A DNA stretch of 64,000 nt from Pseudomonadota bacterium (GTDB lineage Bacteria > Pseudomonadota > Alphaproteobacteria > Sphingomonadales > Sphingomonadaceae), in the NCBI GenBank assembly GCA_963205265.1, contig CAUJJI010000023.1:17058-81057 (forward strand). Direction: 5' to 3'. Below are positions 1 through 9,096 of this stretch, in pieces (the stretch's first letter is position 1; each line of letters starts with the position of its first letter). The notes beneath the pieces were generated by a model. The model did not search any database and had not been told where the DNA came from. It saw only the letters and a list, made by a program, of their open reading frames with translations. The translations under genes and the position numbers were made by a program.

Positions 1-1356
1 GGTGACTTCGCTGAAGCGCTGGATCTTCTTGGCGAGGTGCAGCGTCGTCCGCCCGCAAGGGCACGGCGCGTAGTCGACGGTGATGCGGTCGCCGCTGACG
101 ATCCCGCCCCAGGCGCCGTCCTGCGACAGGTCGAAGAAGGCGGCGCGGCCTGTCTGCTGCCCCTCGCGCGGGAGCGGGCGGCCGCTGTCCGGGTCGAGCA
201 GCAGGACCACGACCCAGGGCGGCAAGTGGAATCGGTCGTGCTCGCAGGAGTTCAGGTAGAAGTTCTGCTCGGTCATGCCGTAGGAATCGCGCAGCCGCTC
301 GACCCCGAAGAAGCGACAGATGACCGCTTCGGCATCGTCGGGCAAGACGATGCCCTTGCCGCCGCCGCCGCCGGTCACCACCGAGCCGGGCGCGAACTGC
401 GCCCGCGCTCCGGCTTCGAGGCCGTTGCGGGCGATCTCGTAGAACATGCCGGTGATGCCCAGCGCCAGCACCCGCTCGCCGGCCAGCTGCGGGATCATCT
501 CGCGGATGAAGCCGGCCTGCAGCCCCGGCATTTCCGCCTGGAGCCGCTCCCACTCGGCGCGGCGCGACAGCAGTGCCTCGGGCACGTCGACCGAGCCGGC
601 ATCGCCTTTCGCCTGGGCGGCGCGCAGCCGGGCGGCGAGCCACATCAGGTCGGCGCTGGCCTTGTACGGCAGGGCGGTATGGAGCAGGTTCGCGTCGCCC
701 TTGCAGAACACGTCGAGGAAGTAGTGCGGCAGGCGCGAGACGGTGCTGTGGCCGTCGCGGTAGAACGGCGTCAGGACGTGGTACGGCCGGTCGAATGCGG
801 CGGGATCGGCCGCTTCGCCGAAGGCCTGGGTCAGCTGCAACCGCAGCAGCGTGACCGAACCCAGGTAGTCCTTCCGCGACTTGGGGAAGAACGACATCGT
901 CCCGCTGGTGCCGGAGGAGGTCGCGACGTCGAGCGGCGTCTGCTCGCGCAGCCGCACCAGCCAGTCGTCGATCGAGGCGCAGCCGGAGGCGTCGAAGCCG
1001 GACAGGTCGTAGGGCGTGAGGCGGATCAGCCATTTGGTCAGCTGGTCGAAGCGCTGCCTGGCCAGCAGCGAGGCCGGGTAGGACTTGTAGACATCGTGCG
1101 CGAACAGCAGCGGCGCGGCATCGTCGAGGGTGGTGAAATGGGTGACCTGCTGGGTATCGGCGAGCTTGGCGACCATGGCGATCTGCTCGCGCCGCTCGTG
1201 CAGCCGCAGGTTGAGCGCGGCGAGCTGCACCGCCTCGGCCTCGTCGCGCGGAACCGAATGGATCCGCGTGTTCGACATGCCGAGCGCAAGCAGCGGATCG
1301 TCCATCCATTGCCGCGCCTGCCGCTCCAAGGCTGCGTCGCCGGCAATCGCGCTCAT
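1..1356 (-). CDS. LuxE/PaaK-like AMP-binding acyl-activating protein (3' end outside window)
   Basis: Minus strand read from ATG at 1356 is open to base 1 (452 codons). Contains TSSGTSGTMSFFPKS (P-loop-like), DSYGMTEQNFY and C-terminal CPCGR typical of LuxE/PaaK families. Absent from the ORF track, probably because no stop lies inside the window. Confidence 0.8.
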   Translation of the reverse strand, partial: MSAIAGDAALERQARQWMDDPLLALGMSNTRIHSVPRDEAEAVQLAALNLRLHERREQIAMVAKLADTQQVTHFTTLDDAAPLLFAHDVYKSYPASLLARQRFDQLTKWLIRLTPYDLSGFDASGCASIDDWLVRLREQTPLDVATSSGTSGTMSFFPKSRKDYLGSVTLLRLQLTQAFGEAADPAAFDRPYHVLTPFYRDGHSTVSRLPHYFLDVFCKGDANLLHTALPYKASADLMWLAARLRAAQAKGDAGSVDVPEALLSRRAEWERLQAEMPGLQAGFIREMIPQLAGERVLALGITGMFYEIARNGLEAGARAQFAPGSVVTGGGGGKGIVLPDDAEAVICRFFGVERLRDSYGMTEQNFYLNSCEHDRFHLPPWVVVLLLDPDSGRPLPREGQQTGRAAFFDLSQDGAWGGIVSGDRITVDYAPCPCGRTTLHLAKKIQRFSEVT

Positions 1357-1400
1357 CCGCCTCTCCCTTGTCGTCGCGGCAAGTCTAGAGTGATTTCAAG

Positions 1401-1491
1401 CCAGATGGAATCATCTGGCGACTCGGAAATCACGGTAAGACAAAGTTCTAGAGTGCTGGCTTTGATGCAATCAAAGTCGGAAGCACTCTAG
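1401..1491. repeat. Nested intergenic inverted repeats
   Basis: CCAGATG-gaat-CATCTGG at 1401-1418; CTAGAGTGCT (1448-1457) / AGCACTCTAG (1482-1491) enclosing CTTTGAT-gca-ATCAAAG. Confidence 0.8.
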
Positions 1492-1714
1492 GCCGCGAGG
1501 AGCGCAGCGCCATGCCCGGCGTGGCAATAGGGGTTGTTCGGGGGCTCCAAATGCGCACTGCACGAAGCCGAAGTCTCGCTGCGCAAGTGCGCCTGGCCTA
1601 CATTCGCATGGCGGATTGCGCGGCAGTCACGGCCTGTCGGCGGACCGGGGTCGGCGGGCCGGCGGCTGGAACATCCAGGCGGCCATGGCCAGGGACCTGC
1701 GTCCCGAGCGGATA

Positions 1715-2041
1715 CTAGGAGATGTCGAAAGTCTCGGCGTCGAGGCCGGTCGCGTTTCGCACTCGCCAGCCTTCCTCGCGCTGCTGAAGCTGGTTGTTGA
1801 GGAATTCCACCGGGGCGAGGGCGCTGCCGTCGCGCATGCCCGGCGAAGCGCCGGCATTCTGTGTCACGTAGAGCCGCGTCAGTTCCTGCAGGAGGACGAT
1901 GCGGCCGGTTTCGACGGTCTCGGCGGCCGGGCCGCGACCCATCAGGCTGGCCGTGGGAGCGATCTCCCAGGCGACCAGCGCAGCGAGCGGCAAGGTGGCG
2001 ACGGCTATGACGGCGGCGACGCCGAACGTGGTGGAGCGCAT
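1715..2041 (-). CDS. Hypothetical membrane-anchored/secreted small protein
   Basis: MRSTTFGVAAVIAVATLPLAALVAWEIAP... hydrophobic N-terminus; start at 2041 rather than the longer ORF start. Confidence 0.55.
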   Translation of the reverse strand: MRSTTFGVAAVIAVATLPLAALVAWEIAPTASLMGRGPAAETVETGRIVLLQELTRLYVTQNAGASPGMRDGSALAPVEFLNNQLQQREEGWRVRNATGLDAETFDIS

Positions 2042-2051
2042 GCGGAGTCCT

Positions 2052-2309
2052 TTAACGCTTTCGCGACGGGGCACTCCGGGACGGACCCGGCCCCCTGTCG
2101 CGATAGACGATCCGACCCTTGTCCAGATCATAGGGAGTCATCTCGACACGCACCTTGTCGCCCACGACAGACCGGATGCGATAGCGTCGCATCTTGCCTG
2201 CCGTGTAAGCGATGATCCGATGGTCGTTCTCGAGCAAGACGCCGAAGCGACCATCGGGTAGGATTTCGTCGATCTGGCCGTCGAGGGTTAGCAGTTCCTC
2301 CTTGGCCAT
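2052..2309 (-). CDS. infA: Translation initiation factor IF-1 (paralog-like, basic C-terminal tail)
   Basis: [73 protein letters not shown] matches the IF-1 S1/OB fold pattern. Confidence 0.93.
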   Translation of the reverse strand: MAKEELLTLDGQIDEILPDGRFGVLLENDHRIIAYTAGKMRRYRIRSVVGDKVRVEMTPYDLDKGRIVYRDRGPGPSRSAPSRKR

Positions 2310-2312
2310 CGA

Positions 2313-2519
2313 TCAGGCCGACTGCAGGTTCACCGCGGAAGACTTGCCTCGATTGTCGGTCTTGATCTCATAGCTGATGCGCTGGTCCTTCTGCAGGGTG
2401 GACAGGCCAGCCTGCTCGACCGCGCTGATGTGGACGAAGCTGTCGGCCCCGCCGCCATCGGGCGCAATGAAACCGAATCCCTTGTCGGTGTTGAAAAATT
2501 TGACTGTGCCGATAGGCAT
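2313..2519 (-). CDS. cspA: Cold-shock protein, CspA family
   Basis: MPIGTVKFFNTDKGFGFIAPDGGGADSFVHISAVEQAG; RNP1 (KGFGFI) and RNP2 (DSFVHI) motifs. Confidence 0.95.
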   Translation of the reverse strand: MPIGTVKFFNTDKGFGFIAPDGGGADSFVHISAVEQAGLSTLQKDQRISYEIKTDNRGKSSAVNLQSA

Positions 2520-2845
2520 ATTCTATTCCTTCCATTGGGCCGAGCGCAATTGCGCGCACGGCAATGCGTTCTGTCGTCAGTTCAATGGAAGTCGTCAGCT
2601 TGGGGACGCTACGGTCCGACCCGGCGAAGTCCGTCGCAAATTCGACGTTAGCGGCGGTCGCTATAGCATGAGAGCTCGCGATTTCCTACTTTATTATTTC
2701 ATCCAGCCGCCAAAAATATTGGCTTGCTATTCCCTTGCGATTTTGCACTGGCGACCCCACTTATCGGGCATTGCTGACCTCATCTTCCGTGCATGTCCGC
2801 AACTGAGAGACGATTGCGCTCCCGTGCGACTGTGGAAGCACCAGC

Positions 2846-3046
2846 GTGGACCTCAACGAACTGTTTTCGCGCCATCAGAAGGCCTTGATCGACATGGTCA
2901 ACCTGGCCTGTCCGACAAGCCGCGGCTGGGCGGAGAAATGCGCCAACTATTACGCCGGGCAGATCGAGACCGAGCAGCTGCGGACGGGAGCGGCTGCCGC
3001 GCCGGGCAGCCACAGCGCTCTGAAGCGGGCCGTTCGTGGCCGATAA
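2846..3046 (+). CDS. Hypothetical protein
   Basis: 66 aa ORF MDLNELFSRHQKALIDMVNLACPTSRGWAEKCANYYAGQIE; upstream AT-rich stretch 2690-2750. Confidence 0.5.
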   Translation: MDLNELFSRHQKALIDMVNLACPTSRGWAEKCANYYAGQIETEQLRTGAAAAPGSHSALKRAVRGR

Positions 3047-3266
3047 GCTGGAATCCTGTTTGGCGCTCGCAGAGCTGGCGCGCATGGCCGCGGATGCCGA
3101 GCCGCTCGAGAACGCGCGCCGCAAGCATCTGCAATCGGCCGAAGTCTGGGAAGCGCTTGCCCGCAAGGAGCTGAAGGCGGCCGCCCTGCGCGAGCAGAGA
3201 GCGATCCGTGCGGCCGACGAAGAGGAAGCGCGCCTGGCGGAAATGCATCCCGTGTCCGGGCAGTAA
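3036..3266 (+). CDS. Hypothetical charged alpha-helical protein
   Basis: 76 aa ORF overlapping the previous ORF by 11 nt; Ala/Glu/Arg-rich. Confidence 0.5.
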   Translation: MADKLESCLALAELARMAADAEPLENARRKHLQSAEVWEALARKELKAAALREQRAIRAADEEEARLAEMHPVSGQ

Positions 3267-3421
3267 TCGGCCGAAAGGCAGCGCCAGCGGCTACGGCACT
3301 GAGCGCCTGCCACTTCGGTTTACCCTTCGTGACAGCTCGACCCGCCGCAGCGGCGCAACGGTGCGGCAACCATTTGACCGTATAACACGTTTACGAAACG
3401 GAGCTCGACGGGAGGGCCGTT

Positions 3422-3958
3422 GTGAACGATTGCAGCCGGGCATTTGCGTCCGCAAACTATTCGCCGGCCGGTGAAGCAGCGGTGGTCCAGCGGCTTGCCC
3501 AGGCACTGTTCACCGTCGTGCCGCTCCGGTTCGCCACCTATTGCGCATTCACTGCGCGCGTCCTGACCGGCACGCTGCGCCGCCTGGGGGTCGCCGCCGA
3601 ACTCGCTCCCTGCCAGCTGTGGCACGCCGCCCATCCGGAGAACCACGTCATCGGCTTTCTCGGCCGCGATGCCCATGCGGGCAGATGGGATGGGCACGTC
3701 GTCTGCGTCACCGGTTCGATCCTGGTCGACGCGGCCGTCCACAACCTGCAGCGCGACTTCCAGCTCGATGTCCCGCATATCGCCATCGCTCCCCGCTTCC
3801 AGACGCCGTCGCAAGTGCTGGCACGCCTGGACCTCGACCGCGATCGGACGCTGTGGTGGCACAATCCGCCGCCCGGCGCTTGCGACCGGGCGCCCGAGGA
3901 GCCGATGGAACTCGTCAATTCCTACGTCCGTGAACTGACCGACAGGCTGCAGGCCTAG
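3422..3958 (+). CDS. Hypothetical protein, possible transglutaminase-like fold
   Basis: Ordered TYCAFTARV...WDGHVVCVTGS..LVDAAV is compatible with a Cys-His-Asp triad; no firm family match. Confidence 0.55.
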   Translation: MNDCSRAFASANYSPAGEAAVVQRLAQALFTVVPLRFATYCAFTARVLTGTLRRLGVAAELAPCQLWHAAHPENHVIGFLGRDAHAGRWDGHVVCVTGSILVDAAVHNLQRDFQLDVPHIAIAPRFQTPSQVLARLDLDRDRTLWWHNPPPGACDRAPEEPMELVNSYVRELTDRLQA

Positions 3959-4271
3959 TCCGGATCGGGCTGGCCGAGGCCGCATTGCCCCGCATCGGCT
4001 CCAGGTCCGGACGAACCGGGCGAAGCAAGCGACCAACCGATTGCGGCCTTATCGCAGTTGGTGCGTTATTAGACCGGCCGCTGCCAAGCTGTGGTGCCGA
4101 TATCCAGCAGTCCGGCTGGTGAGGCCGAAAATCTGACCACAGCTCGGCGGCGGTCGACCCCCCGATATCGACTGCATCGCGCGGCTGCTGCCACGCCCCC
4201 TTTGTTGGCGGCCCTTGTTGGCGGCGCCGGCGATGCGCTAGCCTTGGCTCTGCCTTCAGCGGGGGACCACC

Positions 4272-5018
4272 ATGGCGCTTGTGCTGCGATTCATCGGCTG
4301 CGGTGACGCCTTCGGTTCGGGAGGGCGATTCAACACCTGCTTCCACCTTGTCGGAGAGCGGACCAGCCTGCTGATCGATTGCGGCGCCTCGTCGCTGATC
4401 GCGATGAAGCAGCAGGGCATCGATCGCAATGCCATCGCGACGATCGTCATCACCCATTTCCACGCCGATCACTTCGGCGGCGTTCCCTTCTTCATCCTCG
4501 ACGCCCAGTTCTTCAGCAAACGCCGCGAACCGCTGACCATCGTCGGTCCGCCGGGTCTTCCGGCCTGGTACGAGCGGGTGATGGAAACCGCCTTTCCCGG
4601 TTCGTCCCAAGCCACGCAGAAGTTCGACCTGCAGCTGGTCGAGATCGCGCCCGGCACCACCAGCGCAGTCGGCGAGGCGAAGATCAGCGCCTACCAGGCG
4701 CTGCACGGTCCGCCCGATGGCCCCTGCCTGGCGGTGCGCATCGAATGCGAGGGCCGCTCCGTCGCCTATACCGGCGACACCGAATGGACCCCGGCAATCG
4801 TCCCGGCCGCGCAGGATGCCGACCTGCTCATCGCCGAAGCCTATTTCCGCGAGAAGACGGTGGCCACCCATCTCAGCCTAGCCGCGATCGAAGCGCACCT
4901 GGCGCAGCTGCGCCCCAAGCGGCTGATCCTCACCCATATGAGCGACGACATGCTGGGCCACCCCGACGCGGCGCGCTTCGAGACTGCCGAGGACGGCAAG
5001 GTCGTCGTGATCGGCTAG
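4272..5018 (+). CDS. MBL-fold metallo-hydrolase
   Basis: THFHADHFGG (HxHxDH), YTGDTEWTP, ILTHMSDDM. Confidence 0.93.
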   Translation: MALVLRFIGCGDAFGSGGRFNTCFHLVGERTSLLIDCGASSLIAMKQQGIDRNAIATIVITHFHADHFGGVPFFILDAQFFSKRREPLTIVGPPGLPAWYERVMETAFPGSSQATQKFDLQLVEIAPGTTSAVGEAKISAYQALHGPPDGPCLAVRIECEGRSVAYTGDTEWTPAIVPAAQDADLLIAEAYFREKTVATHLSLAAIEAHLAQLRPKRLILTHMSDDMLGHPDAARFETAEDGKVVVIG

Positions 5019-5064
5019 CGCCGACCGCCAGGGCCCAGGGCATTGCCGCTTTTCAACGGCGGCA

Positions 5065-5562
5065 TTGCCCGCCACAAGCGGCGCGATGGACGATATCGCC
5101 GACGCACAATTGCAGGGAATAGAGCAGCAGCTGGGCCCGGCGTTCTGCAGGCTGCACGGTGGTCCCGATAATGCGCCGGCCCTGCCCGGCGCCTATGCGC
5201 TGCTGCTGCATCTCGATCGACCCTGCGGCTTTTCCTGGCGCCGGGAGGAAGCGCGGCTGCCGGCCGGCTGGTACGTCTATGCCGGCAGCGCCCGCGGCGG
5301 CGGCGGCATCCGCGCGCGGCTGCGGCACCACTTCCGGCCGGACAAGCGCCCGCACTGGCACGTCGATCACCTGACCACTGCCGCGCGGACGCTGCGCGCC
5401 CTTGTCGCGGTCGACGGCGCAGAATGCGCGATCGTCGCGCGCCTCGTCGCAGGCGGCCAGTGCCGCGTGCCGATCGCCGGCTTCGGCAGCAGCGACTGCC
5501 GCTGCTGCCCTTCGCACCTGCTGGCGCTTACAGCGACGGAACCGGCTTCGCCCCGCTCCTGA
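5065..5562 (+). CDS. DUF123/GIY-YIG-like nuclease domain protein
   Basis: PGAYALLLHL...GWYVYAGSARGGGGIRARLRHHF...HWHVDHL...CRCCPSHLL pattern. True start may be at the internal ATG (MDDIADAQ). Confidence 0.75.
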   Translation: MPATSGAMDDIADAQLQGIEQQLGPAFCRLHGGPDNAPALPGAYALLLHLDRPCGFSWRREEARLPAGWYVYAGSARGGGGIRARLRHHFRPDKRPHWHVDHLTTAARTLRALVAVDGAECAIVARLVAGGQCRVPIAGFGSSDCRCCPSHLLALTATEPASPRS

Positions 5563-5944
5563 GCGTCAGCATGTAGGCGGCGAGGTCGTCGACCTGGCCG
5601 GGATCGATGCTGAAATTCATGATCTCCGGGAAATTGTGCGAATCGCGCAGCCAGGCAGCGAGAGTCGTCCCGGTGAGCCCGGGCGTATCGACCACCGTCT
5701 CGAACGGCGGCGATTCCGGATTGGGCGAGACCCGTCCCCGCGTCACGGCGTGGCAGCCGCTGCAGTGTGCCTGGGCGAAGGCGCGCCCGCGCGCGACCGG
5801 TGTCGACGGCGCGGCGGCAGGTGGCGCCGTCACCGCGGCCAGCGGCTGCGCATCGCCGACCGTCCCGACCGCGGGCGCGCTGCAGGCGGCGACGGCCAGC
5901 AGCGGCAGCAGGGCGGAAAGCAGCAAGGACGGCTTCGGTCGCAT
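5528..5944 (-). CDS. c-type cytochrome lipoprotein
   Basis: MRPKPSLLLSALLPLLAVAACS lipobox, CSGCH haem site, SIDPGQVDDLAAYMLTL. Confidence 0.85.
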   Translation of the reverse strand: MRPKPSLLLSALLPLLAVAACSAPAVGTVGDAQPLAAVTAPPAAAPSTPVARGRAFAQAHCSGCHAVTRGRVSPNPESPPFETVVDTPGLTGTTLAAWLRDSHNFPEIMNFSIDPGQVDDLAAYMLTLRSGAKPVPSL

Positions 5945-5995
5945 GGCGCGAGCGTTACCCAAGCCCGGGGGTTCGGCAAGCGGCAATCGCATCGC

Positions 5996-7216
5996 TCATG
6001 CCGGTTCGTACGCGATCGGCAGGCCGTTGATGCCCCAGACGCCGGGATAGGGCCGCCAGCCTTTCTCGCCCACTTCGTGCGGATTGCGCATGTGCTGCGC
6101 GATCAGGTGCAGGCCTTCCTGCAGCTGGGCCCGGGCGATGTACTGGCCAAGGCACATGTGCCGGCCCAGCCCGAAGGCGACGTGCCGCTTTGCCGGATCG
6201 ATCGGCCGGTCGGGATCGAACGTCTGCGCGTCGGGGAATGCGGTGGTGTCGCGCCCCGATACGTTGAGCGTGAAGAACAGCACCGTCCCCTTGGGGATGA
6301 GGACGTCGCGATAGGTGATGTCGGCAGTCGTCACCCGGTTGGTCGAGGCCGGATTGAACATCCGCAGCGATTCCTCGACGACCTTGCGGCAATAGTCGAG
6401 ATCCTCGGCGCAGCGTGCGTATATGGCCGGGTTCTCGGTCATCAGGTGCATCATGTAGGTGAAGACGTTCTTCGAGGTGTCGTAGCCGGCGACGAAGAGG
6501 AAGATCAGCAGGTCGGCGAGCTGGCGATCGTTGATGCCGCCTTCGCTGGCCGCGTCGATCAGCAGGTCGAGAAGATCGGGCTCGTCCGCCTGCCGCGGGT
6601 TGGCCCGCCGCTCTGCCACCAGTTCATGGACGAAGCCGTCGAGATGCAGGAACGCGGCGTCGAGCGCGGGCACGCGGCGCTTGTCCATGCTGAAAGCAAG
6701 GCCGAGCGTCTCCATCGAATCGCGCAGCGCCGGAATGGCATCGAGCGGCGCGCCGATCATCCGCGTCATCACCGATACCGGGTAGTAGGAGGCGAATTCC
6801 TCGAAATCGATCCTGCCCCTGGGCGACCATTCGGCGAGCAGGCCTGCCATGATCTCGCGCATGAGCGGGCGCAACTGGTTGGCGTAGCGGGGCGTGAACT
6901 TCGCCGCGAAGGTTTCGCGGAGCAGCTTGTGCTCGCGTTCGGGCAGCGCGATCATCTGCTCGGCGGCAAAACGGCCCCAGGGCGAGCCCTGGCAATCCAT
7001 GATCTCGACGATGGCATCGAACGACGGCGTCAGGTGCTCGTCGTTGCCCAGCAGGTCGCGGATGGCTTTCAGCTCGAAGACGACATAGCCGGCGTCGGTG
7101 ACCGCCAGCCAGGGATGCTGGGCGCGCGCCTTCTCGAACTCGGGCCAGGGATTCGCGGCGAAGGCGGGGCTGTCCCAGTCCAGCCGATAGAGGTCGAGTT
7201 CGTCGATTCGCTGCAT
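5996..7216 (-). CDS. Cytochrome P450
   Basis: FVAGYDTSKN I-helix, EESLRM (ExxR), FGLGRHMCLGQYIARAQL haem-binding Cys. Confidence 0.95.
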   Translation of the reverse strand: MQRIDELDLYRLDWDSPAFAANPWPEFEKARAQHPWLAVTDAGYVVFELKAIRDLLGNDEHLTPSFDAIVEIMDCQGSPWGRFAAEQMIALPEREHKLLRETFAAKFTPRYANQLRPLMREIMAGLLAEWSPRGRIDFEEFASYYPVSVMTRMIGAPLDAIPALRDSMETLGLAFSMDKRRVPALDAAFLHLDGFVHELVAERRANPRQADEPDLLDLLIDAASEGGINDRQLADLLIFLFVAGYDTSKNVFTYMMHLMTENPAIYARCAEDLDYCRKVVEESLRMFNPASTNRVTTADITYRDVLIPKGTVLFFTLNVSGRDTTAFPDAQTFDPDRPIDPAKRHVAFGLGRHMCLGQYIARAQLQEGLHLIAQHMRNPHEVGEKGWRPYPGVWGINGLPIAYEPA

Positions 7217-7434
7217 CGCCCATCCTTTCCCGATCCGGCGGGCAGTGCGATCGATTGTTCATCCTGCCGCTGCCCGCGGAGTGGACAAGAGCTTGGCCGG
7301 TGCGCTGCCGGCGATCCTTGATCTGCCTCAAGGCGTGCTTGCCGGGCAATGCGCAAGCTGCTCTTATCGGCAGTCCCCCGCCCGCCGGAAGGGCGAGGCC
7401 GCATGCCCGCAGTCAACCCGCAGGAGCAGCCGAG

Positions 7435-7761
7435 ATGATCGATACCACTTCCGCAAGGTCGCGCCTCGAACGGCAGCTGGCGGAACTCGAGGCGCGGCAG
7501 GCCCATCTCGCGAGCGACCTTGCCGAGCCGCTGGATCCCGACTCGTCGGAGCGGGCGATCGAAGTCGAGGACGAGGCCTCGCTCGAGGCGCAGGCGAACC
7601 TCGTCGCCAACGAGATCGCTTCGACCCGGCGCGCTCTCGACCGGATCGCGGACGGGACCTACGGCGAATGCGTGCGCTGCGGGGCCGAGATCGGCGCCGG
7701 TCGCCTCGAAGCGCGGCCCGAAGCGGCGCTCTGCATCGGCTGCGCCAGCCGCGATGCGTGA
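7435..7761 (+). CDS. TraR/DksA-type C4 zinc-finger protein
   Basis: GTYGECVRCGAEIGAGRLEARPEAALCIGCA; N-terminal coiled coil. Confidence 0.88.
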   Translation: MIDTTSARSRLERQLAELEARQAHLASDLAEPLDPDSSERAIEVEDEASLEAQANLVANEIASTRRALDRIADGTYGECVRCGAEIGAGRLEARPEAALCIGCASRDA

Positions 7762-7815
7762 CGGCACCGGGACTGGCGCAAGAATCCGTTAACCATATCC
7801 CGCTAGCCCGGGGAC

Positions 7816-8100
7816 ATGGACACGATCGCAAGCGCAAAGCCCATCCCTGCCCCCGCAACTGCCCCGGTCGCGAAGCCCGGCCCGGCCAAGGCGCCGGCAA
7901 TCTCCACGGCGACCGCCGCCGGCACCGCACCGGTCGCCAGGCCGCGCCTGCTTTCCGCGCCGATGCTTCGCATCATGGACTATTTCGTCATCGCCCTGAC
8001 CGTGGTGGCGGCCTGCAGCCTGCTGGCTGCCGCCCAGTCGCACGGCGATTCCCACTCGCGCGAGCTGCTGCCGACAATCGTCATGACATCGGGTCGCTAG
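7816..8100 (+). CDS. Hypothetical single-TM protein
   Basis: Ala/Pro-rich N-terminus followed by MLRIMDYFVIALTVVAACSLLAAAQS TM segment. Confidence 0.5.
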   Translation: MDTIASAKPIPAPATAPVAKPGPAKAPAISTATAAGTAPVARPRLLSAPMLRIMDYFVIALTVVAACSLLAAAQSHGDSHSRELLPTIVMTSGR

Positions 8101-8140
8101 CCTTTCCGCCCCGGACGATCAGCGACGGCCTATCCCGTGT

Positions 8141-8659
8141 TCAGGCGCTGGCCGTAACCTTCTCGCCGAAATTCAGCCCAAGCTTCTTGCGCCCTTTCGC
8201 CGGTGCGGTCCCCGCTGCGGCAGTCGGCGCGGCTTTCGCTGCGGGTGCCACTGCCACTGCCGGGGCCTTCTTCGGCTTGCGCCCGAGGCCGATCTTGACG
8301 GCAAGGTTCTTGCGGCGATCCGAATAGTCGGGGGCGACCAAGGGATAGTCGGCGGCGAGATTCCAGCGCGCGCGGTATTCGGCAGGTGTCAGGCCATGGT
8401 CGGCGGTCAGATGCCGCTTGAGCACCTTCAGCTTCGCCCCGCATTCCAGGCAGGTAATCGCATCGGCTTTCACCGACGATCGGACCGACACTGCCGGCAC
8501 CAGTTCCTTCGCTTCGACCACCGGCGCAGCGCCGAGCACGGCAAGCGTCGCGTGGACCGAGCGGATCAGGCCCGGCAGGTCGCCGCCGGCAACGGTGTTG
8601 TTGCTGACATGCGCCGTGACGATGTCGGCAACATGCGTGAGTAGGCTTTCGTCGGTCAT
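8141..8659 (-). CDS. Ros/MucR family transcriptional regulator with Lys/Ala/Pro-rich tail
   Basis: ITCLECGAKLKVLKRHLTADHGLTPAEYRARWNLAADYPLVAPDYSDRRKNLAVKIGLGRK. Confidence 0.92.
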   Translation of the reverse strand: MTDESLLTHVADIVTAHVSNNTVAGGDLPGLIRSVHATLAVLGAAPVVEAKELVPAVSVRSSVKADAITCLECGAKLKVLKRHLTADHGLTPAEYRARWNLAADYPLVAPDYSDRRKNLAVKIGLGRKPKKAPAVAVAPAAKAAPTAAAGTAPAKGRKKLGLNFGEKVTASA

Positions 8660-9096
8660 GGTGAAGTCTGCCTGCAAGCGGATGGAAGCGCTGATTTAGC
8701 CGGGCGTCCGAGGAATTCCAGCGCTGCGGGGCAACTTTCCCCAGCTCACCTGCGGCTTCGCGAGCCGTTCGGCCCATGCGATCGCCGGCGCCTTGCCGAG
8801 ATTGGACCGTTTTGGCTGATCTCGCCGCGCACCGCCGATTTCCGGAATTTGTGCGCCTCCGCCCCGCTGAAGCGGCGGACGGGGCTGCCCCTGTCCGCCC
8901 CTTGCCGCGCTCTTGCGCCTTCGGGCCGGCGCTTTGCGTAAGTCCGGCCAGGGTTTCCGCGGTCGCTTCGGCGCGCAGTGGCGGTTTCGCCGCGGTTCGG
9001 CCCGAAGCGGTTGCTTATCGACATGCCGCGCCGGGCGATGGCGCCTAGCCATGCTCCGTCGTGAGCCTCGCGCTTGCAGATGGAGGAATTTCGTCG

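Noticed and set aside
5402-7321. 639 aa plus-strand ORF
   Set aside because: Antisense shadow of cytochrome c and P450 genes; Arg/Gly/Ala-rich with no family motifs.
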